From IMG/VR virus record IMGVR_UViG_3300050138_000170, positions 1-47,822 of that record: a stretch of 47,822 nt of DNA; one strand, 5' to 3'. Position numbers and translations under genes: made by a program. The DNA comes from a virus. Positions 14,708-20,703 of this stretch are shown in pieces. How positions within the stretch are numbered: the stretch's first letter is position 1; every line of letters begins with the position of its first letter. The notes beneath the pieces were generated by a model. The model was not told the origin of the DNA. It saw only the letters and a program-made list of their open reading frames with translations, and searched no databases.

Positions 14708-14771
14708 GGAGTCCGTGGCGCGGGCCACAAGGCGGCTAGCAACTGCTCATGTAGGCCCCCGCGCGGACTCC
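14708..14771 (+). other. Long inverted repeat / structured RNA candidate
   Basis: GGAGTCCG (14708-14715) pairs perfectly with CGGACTCC (14764-14771). Inside it CGCGGGCC pairs with GGCC(CC)CGCG apart from a two-base bulge. The result is a long stem with a loop of about 27 bases. It fills the gap between helicase and the next gene, so it could be a 5'-UTR regulator, a small RNA or a protein-binding site for replication. Confidence 0.5.
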
Positions 14772-14791
14772 GTCAATGATGGAGTTGAAAA

Positions 14792-15136
14792 ATGAGCAAC
14801 GAGGTTCAGGCTTTTGCCATGATTCCGGTCCGGGTAATCAAGGATTTATCTCTGTCCCACGCGGAGTTCCGAGCCTTTGCCGCCGTTGCCATGCATCGGC
14901 ATAATAAGCTCGGCTGGGCGTTCCCAAGTCACGCAACGTTAGCTACGGATCTCGGGTTCATGCCTGGGCCAGGAGGAGCTGAACGTGTTCGGCAACTCCT
15001 GTGGCCTTCAATCGAGAAAGGCTACCTGGAACGAATATCCGGCTCCGGCAGAACACGCTCTCGTTACCGGGTGATCCATGACCAACCCGCTCCAACACTG
15101 AGAACCTCCCTCGATGATGGAGTGGATTGGTCATGA
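14792..15136 (+). CDS. Helix-turn-helix protein, replication-associated, 114 aa
   Basis: Winged-helix signature: LSHAEFRAFAAVAMHRHNKLGWAFPSHATLATDLGF, then a wing-like GSGRTRSRYRVI. The layout (growth of the cell cycle 'W-x-F-P-S-x-x-T-L-A' motif) is like the HTH_36 domains of phage replication initiators. It probably binds DNA near the origin or helps load helicase. Its stop overlaps the start of the longer related protein (ATGA). It is a partial paralogue of that neighbour in fold. Confidence 0.65.
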   Translation: MSNEVQAFAMIPVRVIKDLSLSHAEFRAFAAVAMHRHNKLGWAFPSHATLATDLGFMPGPGGAERVRQLLWPSIEKGYLERISGSGRTRSRYRVIHDQPAPTLRTSLDDGVDWS

Positions 15137-16107
15137 GTTGGAAAGCAATGATTTGGACCCATAAACTCAGGGTCCAACTATCTTCCGTTGAATATCGGAC
15201 GCTGATGGTCCTCGCAGAACATGCCCACGAAGATGGAAGAGGGGCATATCCGGCGGTAATGACGATCGCCGAACATGCTGAAATGAGCGTTCGTAGCGTA
15301 CAGCGTTCACTGAGGGTCCTTGAAAATCGGGATGTGATATCTCTTCAGAACCCGGCGACACACAGCAGATCCGCAGTCTGGCGATTAAATATGAGCCTGG
15401 ATATTGTCGCGTCTGTCACCCCTCCTGCATTAGAACAGGGGTGCCAACTGGTCCATTTAGGGGTGCCAACTGGTCCATTTAGAGGTGCCAGCGTGGCATC
15501 CGAACCAAAGATAGAACCTAAGATAGAACCTAAGCAGCAAGATAGAATACCAAAAGCGGCTGCGAAGAGAACCCATATCGCGGTAGACTGGACCCCTGGG
15601 CCAGCAGATCGGGAGTATGCCGATAACCTTGGCATTCCAGAGTCTCAGGTCAGCGCTTTCGTCGATTACCATCTTGCGAACGGGACGCTCATGGCGTCCT
15701 GGCCTGCTGCCTGGAGGACCTGGTGCCGTAATTGTACGCGGTTCGGGACAGCGACCGGGAAGCCCAATAAGTCTCAGGAAGAGATTGCGTTCGACGGAAA
15801 CGATGCGTGGGGAGCCGAGGCATGGGCCGCCTCACTGCCAGACGCAAAAACAGGCAAGCTACAGGATGAAACCGAAGTGCTGACTCTGGGTGGCATCGCG
15901 GCAGCGTGGACGGCGCGAGACTGCTGTGAGGCGGCAGGGTTCCCCGCAAGCTGGCGCGGCGACCTGTCACCGGTAGCCCATTGGCTACGTGATCGCCTGG
16001 AGCCGGATGAGGTTATCGAGGCGATCCGGACGAGCACGAAGCCGAACAAGCCAGTGTTGACATACTTCGATCGACGCGTCCGAGAGAAAGCGAGTGTGCG
16101 ATTATGA
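15133..16107 (+). CDS. Putative replication initiator with HTH_36-like domain, 324 aa
   Basis: The start at ATG 15133 overlaps the previous stop. Residues 10-75 form a winged helix: LSSVEYRTLMVLAEHAHEDGRGAYP, then MTIAEHAEMSVRSVQRSLRVLENRDVI. A linker encoded by direct DNA repeats follows (QLVHLGVPTGPFRG), then a C-terminal domain beginning WTPGPADREYADNLGIPESQV, ending in a region with repeated Trp. Iteron-like repeats inside the gene are like those in lambda O. Position after a DnaB helicase fits an initiator that recruits it. Confidence 0.65.
   Translation: MSWKAMIWTHKLRVQLSSVEYRTLMVLAEHAHEDGRGAYPAVMTIAEHAEMSVRSVQRSLRVLENRDVISLQNPATHSRSAVWRLNMSLDIVASVTPPALEQGCQLVHLGVPTGPFRGASVASEPKIEPKIEPKQQDRIPKAAAKRTHIAVDWTPGPADREYADNLGIPESQVSAFVDYHLANGTLMASWPAAWRTWCRNCTRFGTATGKPNKSQEEIAFDGNDAWGAEAWAASLPDAKTGKLQDETEVLTLGGIAAAWTARDCCEAAGFPASWRGDLSPVAHWLRDRLEPDEVIEAIRTSTKPNKPVLTYFDRRVREKASVRL
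15438..15552. other. Candidate replication origin: iterons plus A+T-rich repeats
   Basis: Two copies of GGGGTGCCAACTGGTCCATT start at 15438 and 15460, with a partial third (GAGGTGCCA) at 15482. The period is 22 bp, two helical turns, so binding sites would face the same side of the helix. Downstream at 15508, 15520 and 15539 are AAGATAGAACCT, the same again, and AAGATAGAATACC, an A/T-richer patch that could melt. This is the lambda ori plan: iterons within the initiator gene beside an unwinding element. Confidence 0.55.
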
Positions 16108-16403
16108 GCGTCCTCCTGTCGTCGCCCTCCGAATGGCAGCCTATGCGCGTGGATCTGCTGCGTTGCGACTGCGGATCCGGGGCACAGGTGTTCGCGGTTG
16201 TCCCGGGCCAGGATGCGGTCTATGCGGTCGCGCGGAACTTTCTCGGCATCCCGGACAAACGGCTGGGCTCAATAATGGTGGCCCGGCCGGTCGCGGATCG
16301 TGGGATCTGTGGGGTGTGCTGGAAGAGGAGATACGCTCAGCCGGCGTCGGTGGGCGCGACCGGCAAAGGGACTGTGACGATTCGGACCGTGCCGGACTCC
16401 TGA
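16104..16403 (+). CDS. Hypothetical protein with Cys pairs, 99 aa
   Basis: ATG 16104 overlaps the previous stop. LLRCDCGSGAQVFAVVPG and GICGVCWKRRYAQP contain CxC and CxxC pairs that could bind one zinc ion. The 3' end overlaps a convergent minus-strand gene. Function unknown; operon position suggests a small early DNA-metabolism protein. Confidence 0.55.
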   Translation: MSVLLSSPSEWQPMRVDLLRCDCGSGAQVFAVVPGQDAVYAVARNFLGIPDKRLGSIMVARPVADRGICGVCWKRRYAQPASVGATGKGTVTIRTVPDS

Positions 16404-16525
16404 AGTGCTCGGACCACACGCGCCGCGGTTTCGCCGTAGTGGCCCCAACGTCCGCACCCCTCGTCGATCAAAACGGCGCGGATGATGGCCGCCGCAAGCC
16501 AGTCTACGTCGTCCATTTCTGCCAT
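16337..16525 (-). CDS. Hypothetical protein, 62 aa
   Basis: Last gene of the minus-strand block. MAEMDDVDWLAAAIIRAVLIDEGCGRWG begins nine bases after GGAGGGG. Its 5' end overlaps the preceding gene by 22 bases, and its 3' end overlaps the convergent plus-strand gene by 67 bases. No family recognised. Confidence 0.45.
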   Translation of the reverse strand: MAEMDDVDWLAAAIIRAVLIDEGCGRWGHYGETAARVVRALQESGTVRIVTVPLPVAPTDAG

Positions 16526-16767
16526 CGGGAAAACCCCTCCATCGTGAGGCCATATACAGACACTCGAAGGTCAGGGCCGGCTCCCACGTCGAGGACTTTT
16601 GTTCCGGTCAGCATAATCAGGCCAGCCCCGAGCAGTAGCCTGATACCGGAGCGATTTTGGTCTGGTCCCGGCATGATGCCGACCGCGATGTCTTCAAAAC
16701 AACTCTCGGCGGCCATTCCGAGCCCATGGCAGGGATGATCGTTCAAATCGGCAAAATCGGCAGCCAT
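16504..16767 (-). CDS. Hypothetical protein, 87 aa
   Basis: Begins MAADFADLNDHPCHGLGMAAESCFEDIAVGIMPGP and contains a hydrophobic strand-rich centre (GIRLLLGAGLIMLTGTKVLDVGAGPDLRVSVY). Overlaps both neighbours by 20-25 bases, the usual spacing in this block. No domain recognised. Confidence 0.5.
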   Translation of the reverse strand: MAADFADLNDHPCHGLGMAAESCFEDIAVGIMPGPDQNRSGIRLLLGAGLIMLTGTKVLDVGAGPDLRVSVYGLTMEGFSRWQKWTT

Positions 16768-17060
16768 GGCGTCCGGCCGAGCACCACGAGGGCCATGGTC
16801 GTGGCGAGATCGGCCACGTTCCCGGGCACCTCGCTGATATCCATCGGCTTTATCAGAGCCAGAGGCTCCCCGACGTACCGGTAGCCGGCCCAGATCATCT
16901 GGCCGAGCTGGAAATCAAGGCAATACGCGACATTGACGCGTGCCCCGAACGACGCGATCACCTGAACGTTGGGACATTCGCCCTGGCGCTCCGCGTGGCC
17001 CCCCAGGATGCCCGGGGGACGCCGGTCGCTCGCCACCCATGCAACTTCATTCCGGGTCAT
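16743..17060 (-). CDS. Hypothetical protein, 105 aa
   Basis: MTRNEVAWVASDRRPPGILGGHAERQGECP, then beta-rich sequence (VQVIASFGARVNVAYCLDFQLGQMIWAGYRYVGEP). The 5' end overlaps the upstream gene by four bases. No family recognised. Confidence 0.5.
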   Translation of the reverse strand: MTRNEVAWVASDRRPPGILGGHAERQGECPNVQVIASFGARVNVAYCLDFQLGQMIWAGYRYVGEPLALIKPMDISEVPGNVADLATTMALVVLGRTPWLPILPI

Positions 17061-17332
17061 GACAAGCTATCCAGCATGGCCAGAGCTTTGTCCCGCGGTA
17101 GGCTCCAGATCGTGAGGCCAAGGGGCGCCAGGATCGCGGCTATTTCGCCTTTCTCCCAGCCGCCGGATGGTACTTCCAGCCATTCACACATGCGCCTTAT
17201 TTGCCGCGATCTGTCCGGCTCAGGAAGTCCCATTATCCGCCCTCGCAGGTCCCGCTCGGCCATCGCCTGGCGTTCGACTTCTCGTTTGGCGCTTTCCAAC
17301 ATCCATTCATGGTCGCGCGTGTATTGGTTCAT
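17057..17332 (-). CDS. Hypothetical helical protein, 91 aa
   Basis: A long amphipathic helix, YTRDHEWMLESAKREVERQAMAERDLRGRI, precedes a compact C-terminal part with GGWEKGEIAAILAPLGLTIWSLPRDKALAMLDSL. Overlaps both neighbours by four bases. No family recognised. Confidence 0.55.
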   Translation of the reverse strand: MNQYTRDHEWMLESAKREVERQAMAERDLRGRIMGLPEPDRSRQIRRMCEWLEVPSGGWEKGEIAAILAPLGLTIWSLPRDKALAMLDSLS

Positions 17333-17877
17333 GGGGATCCTCCGCCGGCCGCGCCGGTTACTCTGCTGCTCCGGTCGATTTCGCGTTCTGCTGTCGCTTT
17401 GGCGATGACTGCACGCGCGGCGACACCAAGCGGCAAACGAGTATGAGCGAAGTGGCTCGCGACATTTTTGGCAAACGCCAGTAGATCGGCGTTAATCGCG
17501 CGCAATGCCGATATTGTCGCGGTGTCCTCCTGCGTCTCGCGTTCTGCTATCGCTTTGGCGAGGGCCGCGCGTCGTTTCAACCGCGCGTCGTCAAACAATA
17601 GGAAACAGGCAGGGCATAATTCTGGAATTCCATGGCCCTCGCATTCCTCGCAATTTGCGTTGAATGTCTCTGCGTCTTCGATGGCTATGAGAGCAGCAAA
17701 CATCTCCGGTGCGGCGTCCTCCTGCGCCTTGCGGATCGCGCGTAGTTTCTCCGGGCTCACCCATTCGTCGCCGTAGAACGTCTCGCCGGCGGCCATGTCC
17801 TGGGCCGCGGTGCGTGGCTCCATCGGCTTTTCCGTGGGGATATCCCGGATCAGTGTGGGGTATTTCGACATGTTCAT
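17329..17877 (-). CDS. Hypothetical protein with Cys4 cluster, 182 aa
   Basis: The start at 17877 follows AGGAAGA by seven bases. CEECEGHGIPELCPACFLLFDD, in the middle, has two CxxC pairs spaced like a small zinc ribbon. The rest is helical with charged residues (RRAALAKAIAERETQEDTATI). Longer readings upstream overlap the GcrA-like gene and are not supported. No family recognised. Confidence 0.55.
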   Translation of the reverse strand: MNMSKYPTLIRDIPTEKPMEPRTAAQDMAAGETFYGDEWVSPEKLRAIRKAQEDAAPEMFAALIAIEDAETFNANCEECEGHGIPELCPACFLLFDDARLKRRAALAKAIAERETQEDTATISALRAINADLLAFAKNVASHFAHTRLPLGVAARAVIAKATAEREIDRSSRVTGAAGGGSP

Positions 17878-17908
17878 CTGCGGTCTTCCTTTGGTTGTTG
17901 GGCGTTCA

Positions 17909-18538
17909 CTATTTTGCCATGTGAGCAGCAAGTCTGGCATCGGCATAATCCTCGCGCCTGTCGCGCACTCTGACGTACGCCCTGGCGTGATGCGTGGGGC
18001 AGTAACTGCTCCCGGGAGCCGATAGATCGTCGCATGAGTGGTAGTCTGGCGTCCCGGGTTCGCCGATCGGCCATAAACATTTGGCAACGCGACCGTAGCG
18101 CATCGTGGACAGAGCCGCCGGGGGCGGCGTGGGGGCCGGTCTGGCGACTGGGGGCATTGTGACCACAGGCTTGATCACGACGGCGTCTGGGGTGGCCTCA
18201 GGGAGCGTCGTGACGGGGTCCGCTGGCGCCTCTGAGCGCAGTGGTGGCAAGCCAGGAACCTTCATTCCGAGAGTTAGACGGTATCGGGCCTGACGTTCTC
18301 TCTCCCGGGCCGCCCGTTGCTCGATGTCTTCTGCGGATGGGGTGTGCCATTCGCCGTTGTCGCGTTTGATCGGCGAGGCGCGTGCGGGAAGGCCAAGGCG
18401 GTGCGCGCGTCCAATGCAGGCATTCTTGGTGCGGCCCATACGCAGGCCGATAGCGGATGTCGAAAGCCCCTCGTCCCAAAGCGTGCGTAGTTGTGCGATA
18501 TCGTCGGGAGGCCAGTCATTGTGCTGTCTTTGGATCAT
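17909..18538 (-). CDS. GcrA-like cell-cycle regulator, 209 aa
   Basis: GcrA in alphaproteobacteria binds sigma70 and DNA and controls cell-cycle genes. The N-terminal HTH signature is WPPDDIAQLRTLWDEGLSTSAIGLRMG, then KNACIGRAHRLGLPAR. The C-terminal conserved motif is CLWPIGEPGTPDYHSC followed by YCPTHHARAY. A Pro-rich linker separates the two. The chosen start (MIQRQHNDW, 18538) lies eight bases after GGAG and just past the upstream stop; 18553 is possible. A phage copy could redirect host transcription or the cell cycle. Confidence 0.8.
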   Translation of the reverse strand: MIQRQHNDWPPDDIAQLRTLWDEGLSTSAIGLRMGRTKNACIGRAHRLGLPARASPIKRDNGEWHTPSAEDIEQRAARERERQARYRLTLGMKVPGLPPLRSEAPADPVTTLPEATPDAVVIKPVVTMPPVARPAPTPPPAALSTMRYGRVAKCLWPIGEPGTPDYHSCDDLSAPGSSYCPTHHARAYVRVRDRREDYADARLAAHMAK

Positions 18539-18542
18539 CTCG

Positions 18543-18743
18543 TTACTCTCCATGTTCCGTCGCGGCTGATATAATCGCTGCCACATCGACCTGTAAAAGT
18601 CTGGCCAGCGGTTCGATTATTTTGACCGGAACGCGCTTTTTCCCTCGGATCATTTCCGAGAAATGCGATTTGGTCATGCCGATCTGTTTGGCCACCCAAT
18701 TCTGTTTCAACCCGCGTTCTCGGATCATCGACTGAAGGTTCAT
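18543..18743 (-). CDS. XRE-family HTH repressor-like protein, 66 aa or longer
   Basis: The HTH region reads MIRERGLKQNWVAKQIGMTKSHFSEMIRGKKRVPVKIIEPLARLLQVD, a Cro/CI-type fold. Start candidates in frame are 18743, 18764, 18785 and 18806; none has a clear ribosome site, so 18743 is a conservative choice. First gene of the minus block and divergent from the plus-strand genes at 18901, so it probably regulates the region between them, which is A+T-rich. Confidence 0.7.
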   Translation of the reverse strand: MNLQSMIRERGLKQNWVAKQIGMTKSHFSEMIRGKKRVPVKIIEPLARLLQVDVAAIISAATEHGE

Positions 18744-18900
18744 GAAAGTCCCGTTCGTAATCATTGGCGCAATGTGGCGGAACATAGATTCGCTGTCAAT
18801 AAACAATTATCTCCATTATCGCGAATATAAAGGCTTGACGCTGCCTTCCATCCCATGCCACATGCCTCTGCCCGGAATGGTCCGGCGCGGAGAGAACACC
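18744..18900. promoter_or_regulatory. Divergent regulatory region
   Basis: A+T-rich stretch between the XRE-like gene and the plus-strand block. On the minus strand TTGACA (complement of 18794-18799) is a perfect -35 box, but its -10 (CACATT) is weak. On the plus strand a TATAAA box lies near 18823. The imperfectly symmetric TTATCTCCATTATCGCG region may hold repressor operators. Confidence 0.4.
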
Positions 18901-19116
18901 ATGGCCCAATCCGTCACCCTGGAAGGGAAAACCTACGAGGTCGTCGTCGACGAAGACGGAAAACGGGCCGTGATGGTCCACGTCCGCAAATATCTGTGGA
19001 GGATGGCGAACGCGCGGCTCACCGAGGCAGTGCTGGCGAGTTTTGACACGGAGGTTATGCGTCCGTCGTCCATCAGGATCGTTTATGAGCAGCCTCCCAA
19101 AAGGAATGGATCGTAA
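18901..19116 (+). CDS. Hypothetical protein, 71 aa
   Basis: ATG 18901 follows GGAGAG. MAQSVTLEGKTYEVVVDEDGKRAVMVHV is a short beta-rich start, followed by a helical RKYLWRMANARLTEAVLASF. First gene of a chain of very small genes with tight spacing. No family recognised. Confidence 0.5.
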   Translation: MAQSVTLEGKTYEVVVDEDGKRAVMVHVRKYLWRMANARLTEAVLASFDTEVMRPSSIRIVYEQPPKRNGS

Positions 19117-19119
19117 GCC

Positions 19120-19425
19120 ATGACAGACCCTACCGAATGGTCGACCGAAGCACTCGCGGTCCTCGACAGCCTCTGGCCTACGAAGGAAAGCACTCCCCAC
19201 ATTCAACGCGTCCTGAGGCCGCTCTTGAACCGTCTCCCGTCGCAAGAGGAGTGCCGCACCGTGGCGACGCGGAACCACGTGCGCGAGGTCGGGCCCTCTG
19301 TGTTGGTTATCGGAAAATTAGCGTTACCTGAGCGGCCGCCCGACAATATCCTACATAAAGTTCCGGCCGGGACGTTCCCGGTCGCGCCCGGAGGATTTCG
19401 GATGGGGAAAAGTGGCGATGAATAG
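19120..19425 (+). CDS. Hypothetical protein, 101 aa
   Basis: Starts three bases after the previous stop with MTDPTEWSTEALAVLDSLWPTKESTPHIQRVL. Helical first half, Pro/Gly-rich second half ending FRMGKSGDE. No family recognised. Confidence 0.45.
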   Translation: MTDPTEWSTEALAVLDSLWPTKESTPHIQRVLRPLLNRLPSQEECRTVATRNHVREVGPSVLVIGKLALPERPPDNILHKVPAGTFPVAPGGFRMGKSGDE

Positions 19426-19447
19426 CCCTGGGCAAGAAGGGTTCATT

Positions 19448-19603
19448 ATGGTGCCAAAAGAGATGGAGCTTTCCGTTCTGCTTCTCGTGGAGGCTCTAAA
19501 GGCAATAGCGCGTGGCCGGAGAGACAACGGTCGTCCCCTCTCGGGGGAGGATAGCCGTCAGACCGCCCGAAAGGCTCTCGTCGAATGCGGGCTTGATTGG
19601 TAA
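19448..19603 (+). CDS. Hypothetical protein, 51 aa
   Basis: MVPKEMELSVLLLVEALKAIARGRRDNGRPLSGEDSRQ. AGAAGGG precedes ATG 19448 by eight bases; ATG 19418 upstream gives 61 residues. Its stop overlaps the next start (TAATG). No family recognised. Confidence 0.45.
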   Translation: MVPKEMELSVLLLVEALKAIARGRRDNGRPLSGEDSRQTARKALVECGLDW

Positions 19604-19839
19604 TGGTCGCGCCAGTTGTCGGACATGGGATCTGCGCTTTCTGCGGTGGACCGGTCGATCACCGAAAAGGGCTGGACCCAACCGTTTCCTGCTCCAAATC
19701 TTGCCAGGTCAGGCTTTGGAAGTGCGCGCATCCCGCAGTGAATCGCGAAATACAGAACCGCTATCGGCGCAGAAAGCGGCTCCGTCGAAGCCTCTACAAG
19801 CTCGCCACAGCCGCGCTGGAAATCAGACAGGAGGAATAA
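19603..19839 (+). CDS. Small zinc-binding-type protein, 78 aa
   Basis: GICAFCGGPVDHRKGLDPTVSCSKSCQVRLWKC has two CxxC-like pairs separated by about 18 residues, a treble-clef or zinc-ribbon pattern. A very basic helix follows (NREIQNRYRRRKRLRRSLYK), suggesting nucleic-acid binding. ATG 19603 overlaps the previous stop. Confidence 0.6.
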   Translation: MVAPVVGHGICAFCGGPVDHRKGLDPTVSCSKSCQVRLWKCAHPAVNREIQNRYRRRKRLRRSLYKLATAALEIRQEE

Positions 19840-19843
19840 CGCC

Positions 19844-20023
19844 ATGCGTACCCCGATAAACCTGTTTCCCATGGGAATGCCGTACCACGACCGCCGCACG
19901 GCGTGGGAAGACCGCACGTCCCGGTACCATTGGCGGCGAGGGTTTATCTGTGGGGTCGTCAGTTCGGCCGGAGCGCTTTTCTTTGGTGGGCTCCTCGGCT
20001 GTATATTCGCGTATCTGGCGTGA
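19844..20023 (+). CDS. Small membrane protein, 59 aa (cassette copy 1)
   Basis: Strong AGGAGG site at 19829-19834. The N-terminus MRTPINLFPMGMPYHDRRTAW is unique to this copy. From RTSRYHWRRG onward it is identical to the gene at 20303, with a membrane helix FICGVVSSAGALFFGGLLGCIFAYLA preceded by basic residues. Its stop overlaps the next GTG start. It is one half of a duplicated two-gene cassette. Confidence 0.7.
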   Translation: MRTPINLFPMGMPYHDRRTAWEDRTSRYHWRRGFICGVVSSAGALFFGGLLGCIFAYLA

Positions 20024-20130
20024 AAGCTCCACCGCCGCCCGGTCGCCTGGACTCGTACCATGACGCGGTCGAGCTGGCGCGCCGCGGCATCGGTCTGTTT
20101 GCTCAATCAGCACTGAAGGAAATCACGTAA
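20020..20130 (+). CDS. Small protein, 36 aa (cassette copy 1)
   Basis: GTG 20020 overlaps the previous stop (GTGA). The first 18 codons (VKAPPPPGRLDSYHDAVE) match the gene at 20527; after that the two diverge. This version ends with LARRGIGLFAQSALKEIT and has no membrane segment, so it is probably a shortened copy. Its stop overlaps the next ATG. Confidence 0.5.
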   Translation: MKAPPPPGRLDSYHDAVELARRGIGLFAQSALKEIT

Positions 20131-20306
20131 TGAAAGTCGTAACAAACTTCTGGCTCAAGCCCGTACCTTCCCGCCGCTTCGATTGGTCCGCCATCGATGA
20201 CGATACCTACGATGGAGCGCCTGACTCCCGCTGTCCAGTTGGATACGGCAAGACCGAGGAAGATGCCATCGCGGACCTGATGCAACAGATTGAGGATGTG
20301 GCATGA
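20130..20306 (+). CDS. Hypothetical protein, 58 aa
   Basis: ATG overlaps the previous stop and its own stop overlaps the next ATG. MKVVTNFWLKPVPSRRFDWSAIDDDTYDG, then GYGKTEEDAIADLMQQIEDV, an acidic helix commonly seen in small phage proteins. Lies between the two repeat copies, so it is unduplicated. Confidence 0.6.
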   Translation: MKVVTNFWLKPVPSRRFDWSAIDDDTYDGAPDSRCPVGYGKTEEDAIADLMQQIEDVA

Positions 20307-20530
20307 TGCAAAACAGTCGAGACATGCTGCGCCGGCTTGTGGACGTTGCCTGGCAGGCGGCGACACAATCCACCGAGGTTCCATCAACGAGATTGGCTGA
20401 CAAGATGATCAACCAGGCCCGCACGTCCCGGTACCATTGGCGGCGAGGGTTTATCTGTGGGGTCGTCAGTTCGGCCGGAGCGCTTTTCTTTGGTGGGCTC
20501 CTCGGCTGTATATTCGCGTATCTGGCGTGA
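20303..20530 (+). CDS. Small membrane protein, 75 aa (cassette copy 2)
   Basis: MMQNSRDMLRRLVDVAWQAATQSTEVPSTRLADK is a helical N-terminus different from copy 1; the shared part begins at ARTSRYHWRRG and includes the membrane helix. The shared C-terminus with an unlike N-terminus indicates domain replacement through the repeat. Confidence 0.7.
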   Translation: MMQNSRDMLRRLVDVAWQAATQSTEVPSTRLADKMINQARTSRYHWRRGFICGVVSSAGALFFGGLLGCIFAYLA

Positions 20531-20703
20531 AAGCTCCACCGCCGCCGGGTCGCCTGGACTCGTACCATGACGCGGTCGAGCGCGCGCGGCACGATTTCGA
20601 GATGTACCGCCAGAGGCGCAGGATACGTAATCGGCTCATAATCGTGCTGGCGATATGGTTTACGGTCATTGGAGCGCTGGCCTTCTTTACGCTCGGCGGG
20701 TGA
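20527..20703 (+). CDS. Small membrane protein, 58 aa (cassette copy 2)
   Basis: GTG 20527 overlaps the previous stop. VKAPPPPGRLDSYHDAVE matches copy 1; then ERARHDFEMYRQRRRIRN leads to a membrane helix LIIVLAIWFTVIGALAFFTLGG. The stop TGA at 20701-20703 is also the first bases of the second TnpB element (TGAACTACTCC), so the native gene may have been longer. Confidence 0.65.
   Translation: MKAPPPPGRLDSYHDAVERARHDFEMYRQRRRIRNRLIIVLAIWFTVIGALAFFTLGG

Larger units (their letters stand above)
19912..20580 (+). repeat. 162-bp direct repeat, copies at 19912-20073 and 20419-20580
   Basis: The two copies are offset by 507 bases and differ at one position (C at 20040, G at 20547). Each spans the end of one membrane gene and the start of the next small gene. 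The near-perfect identity implies a recent duplication or recent gene conversion, and the flanks on both sides are unrelated. Confidence 0.9.
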
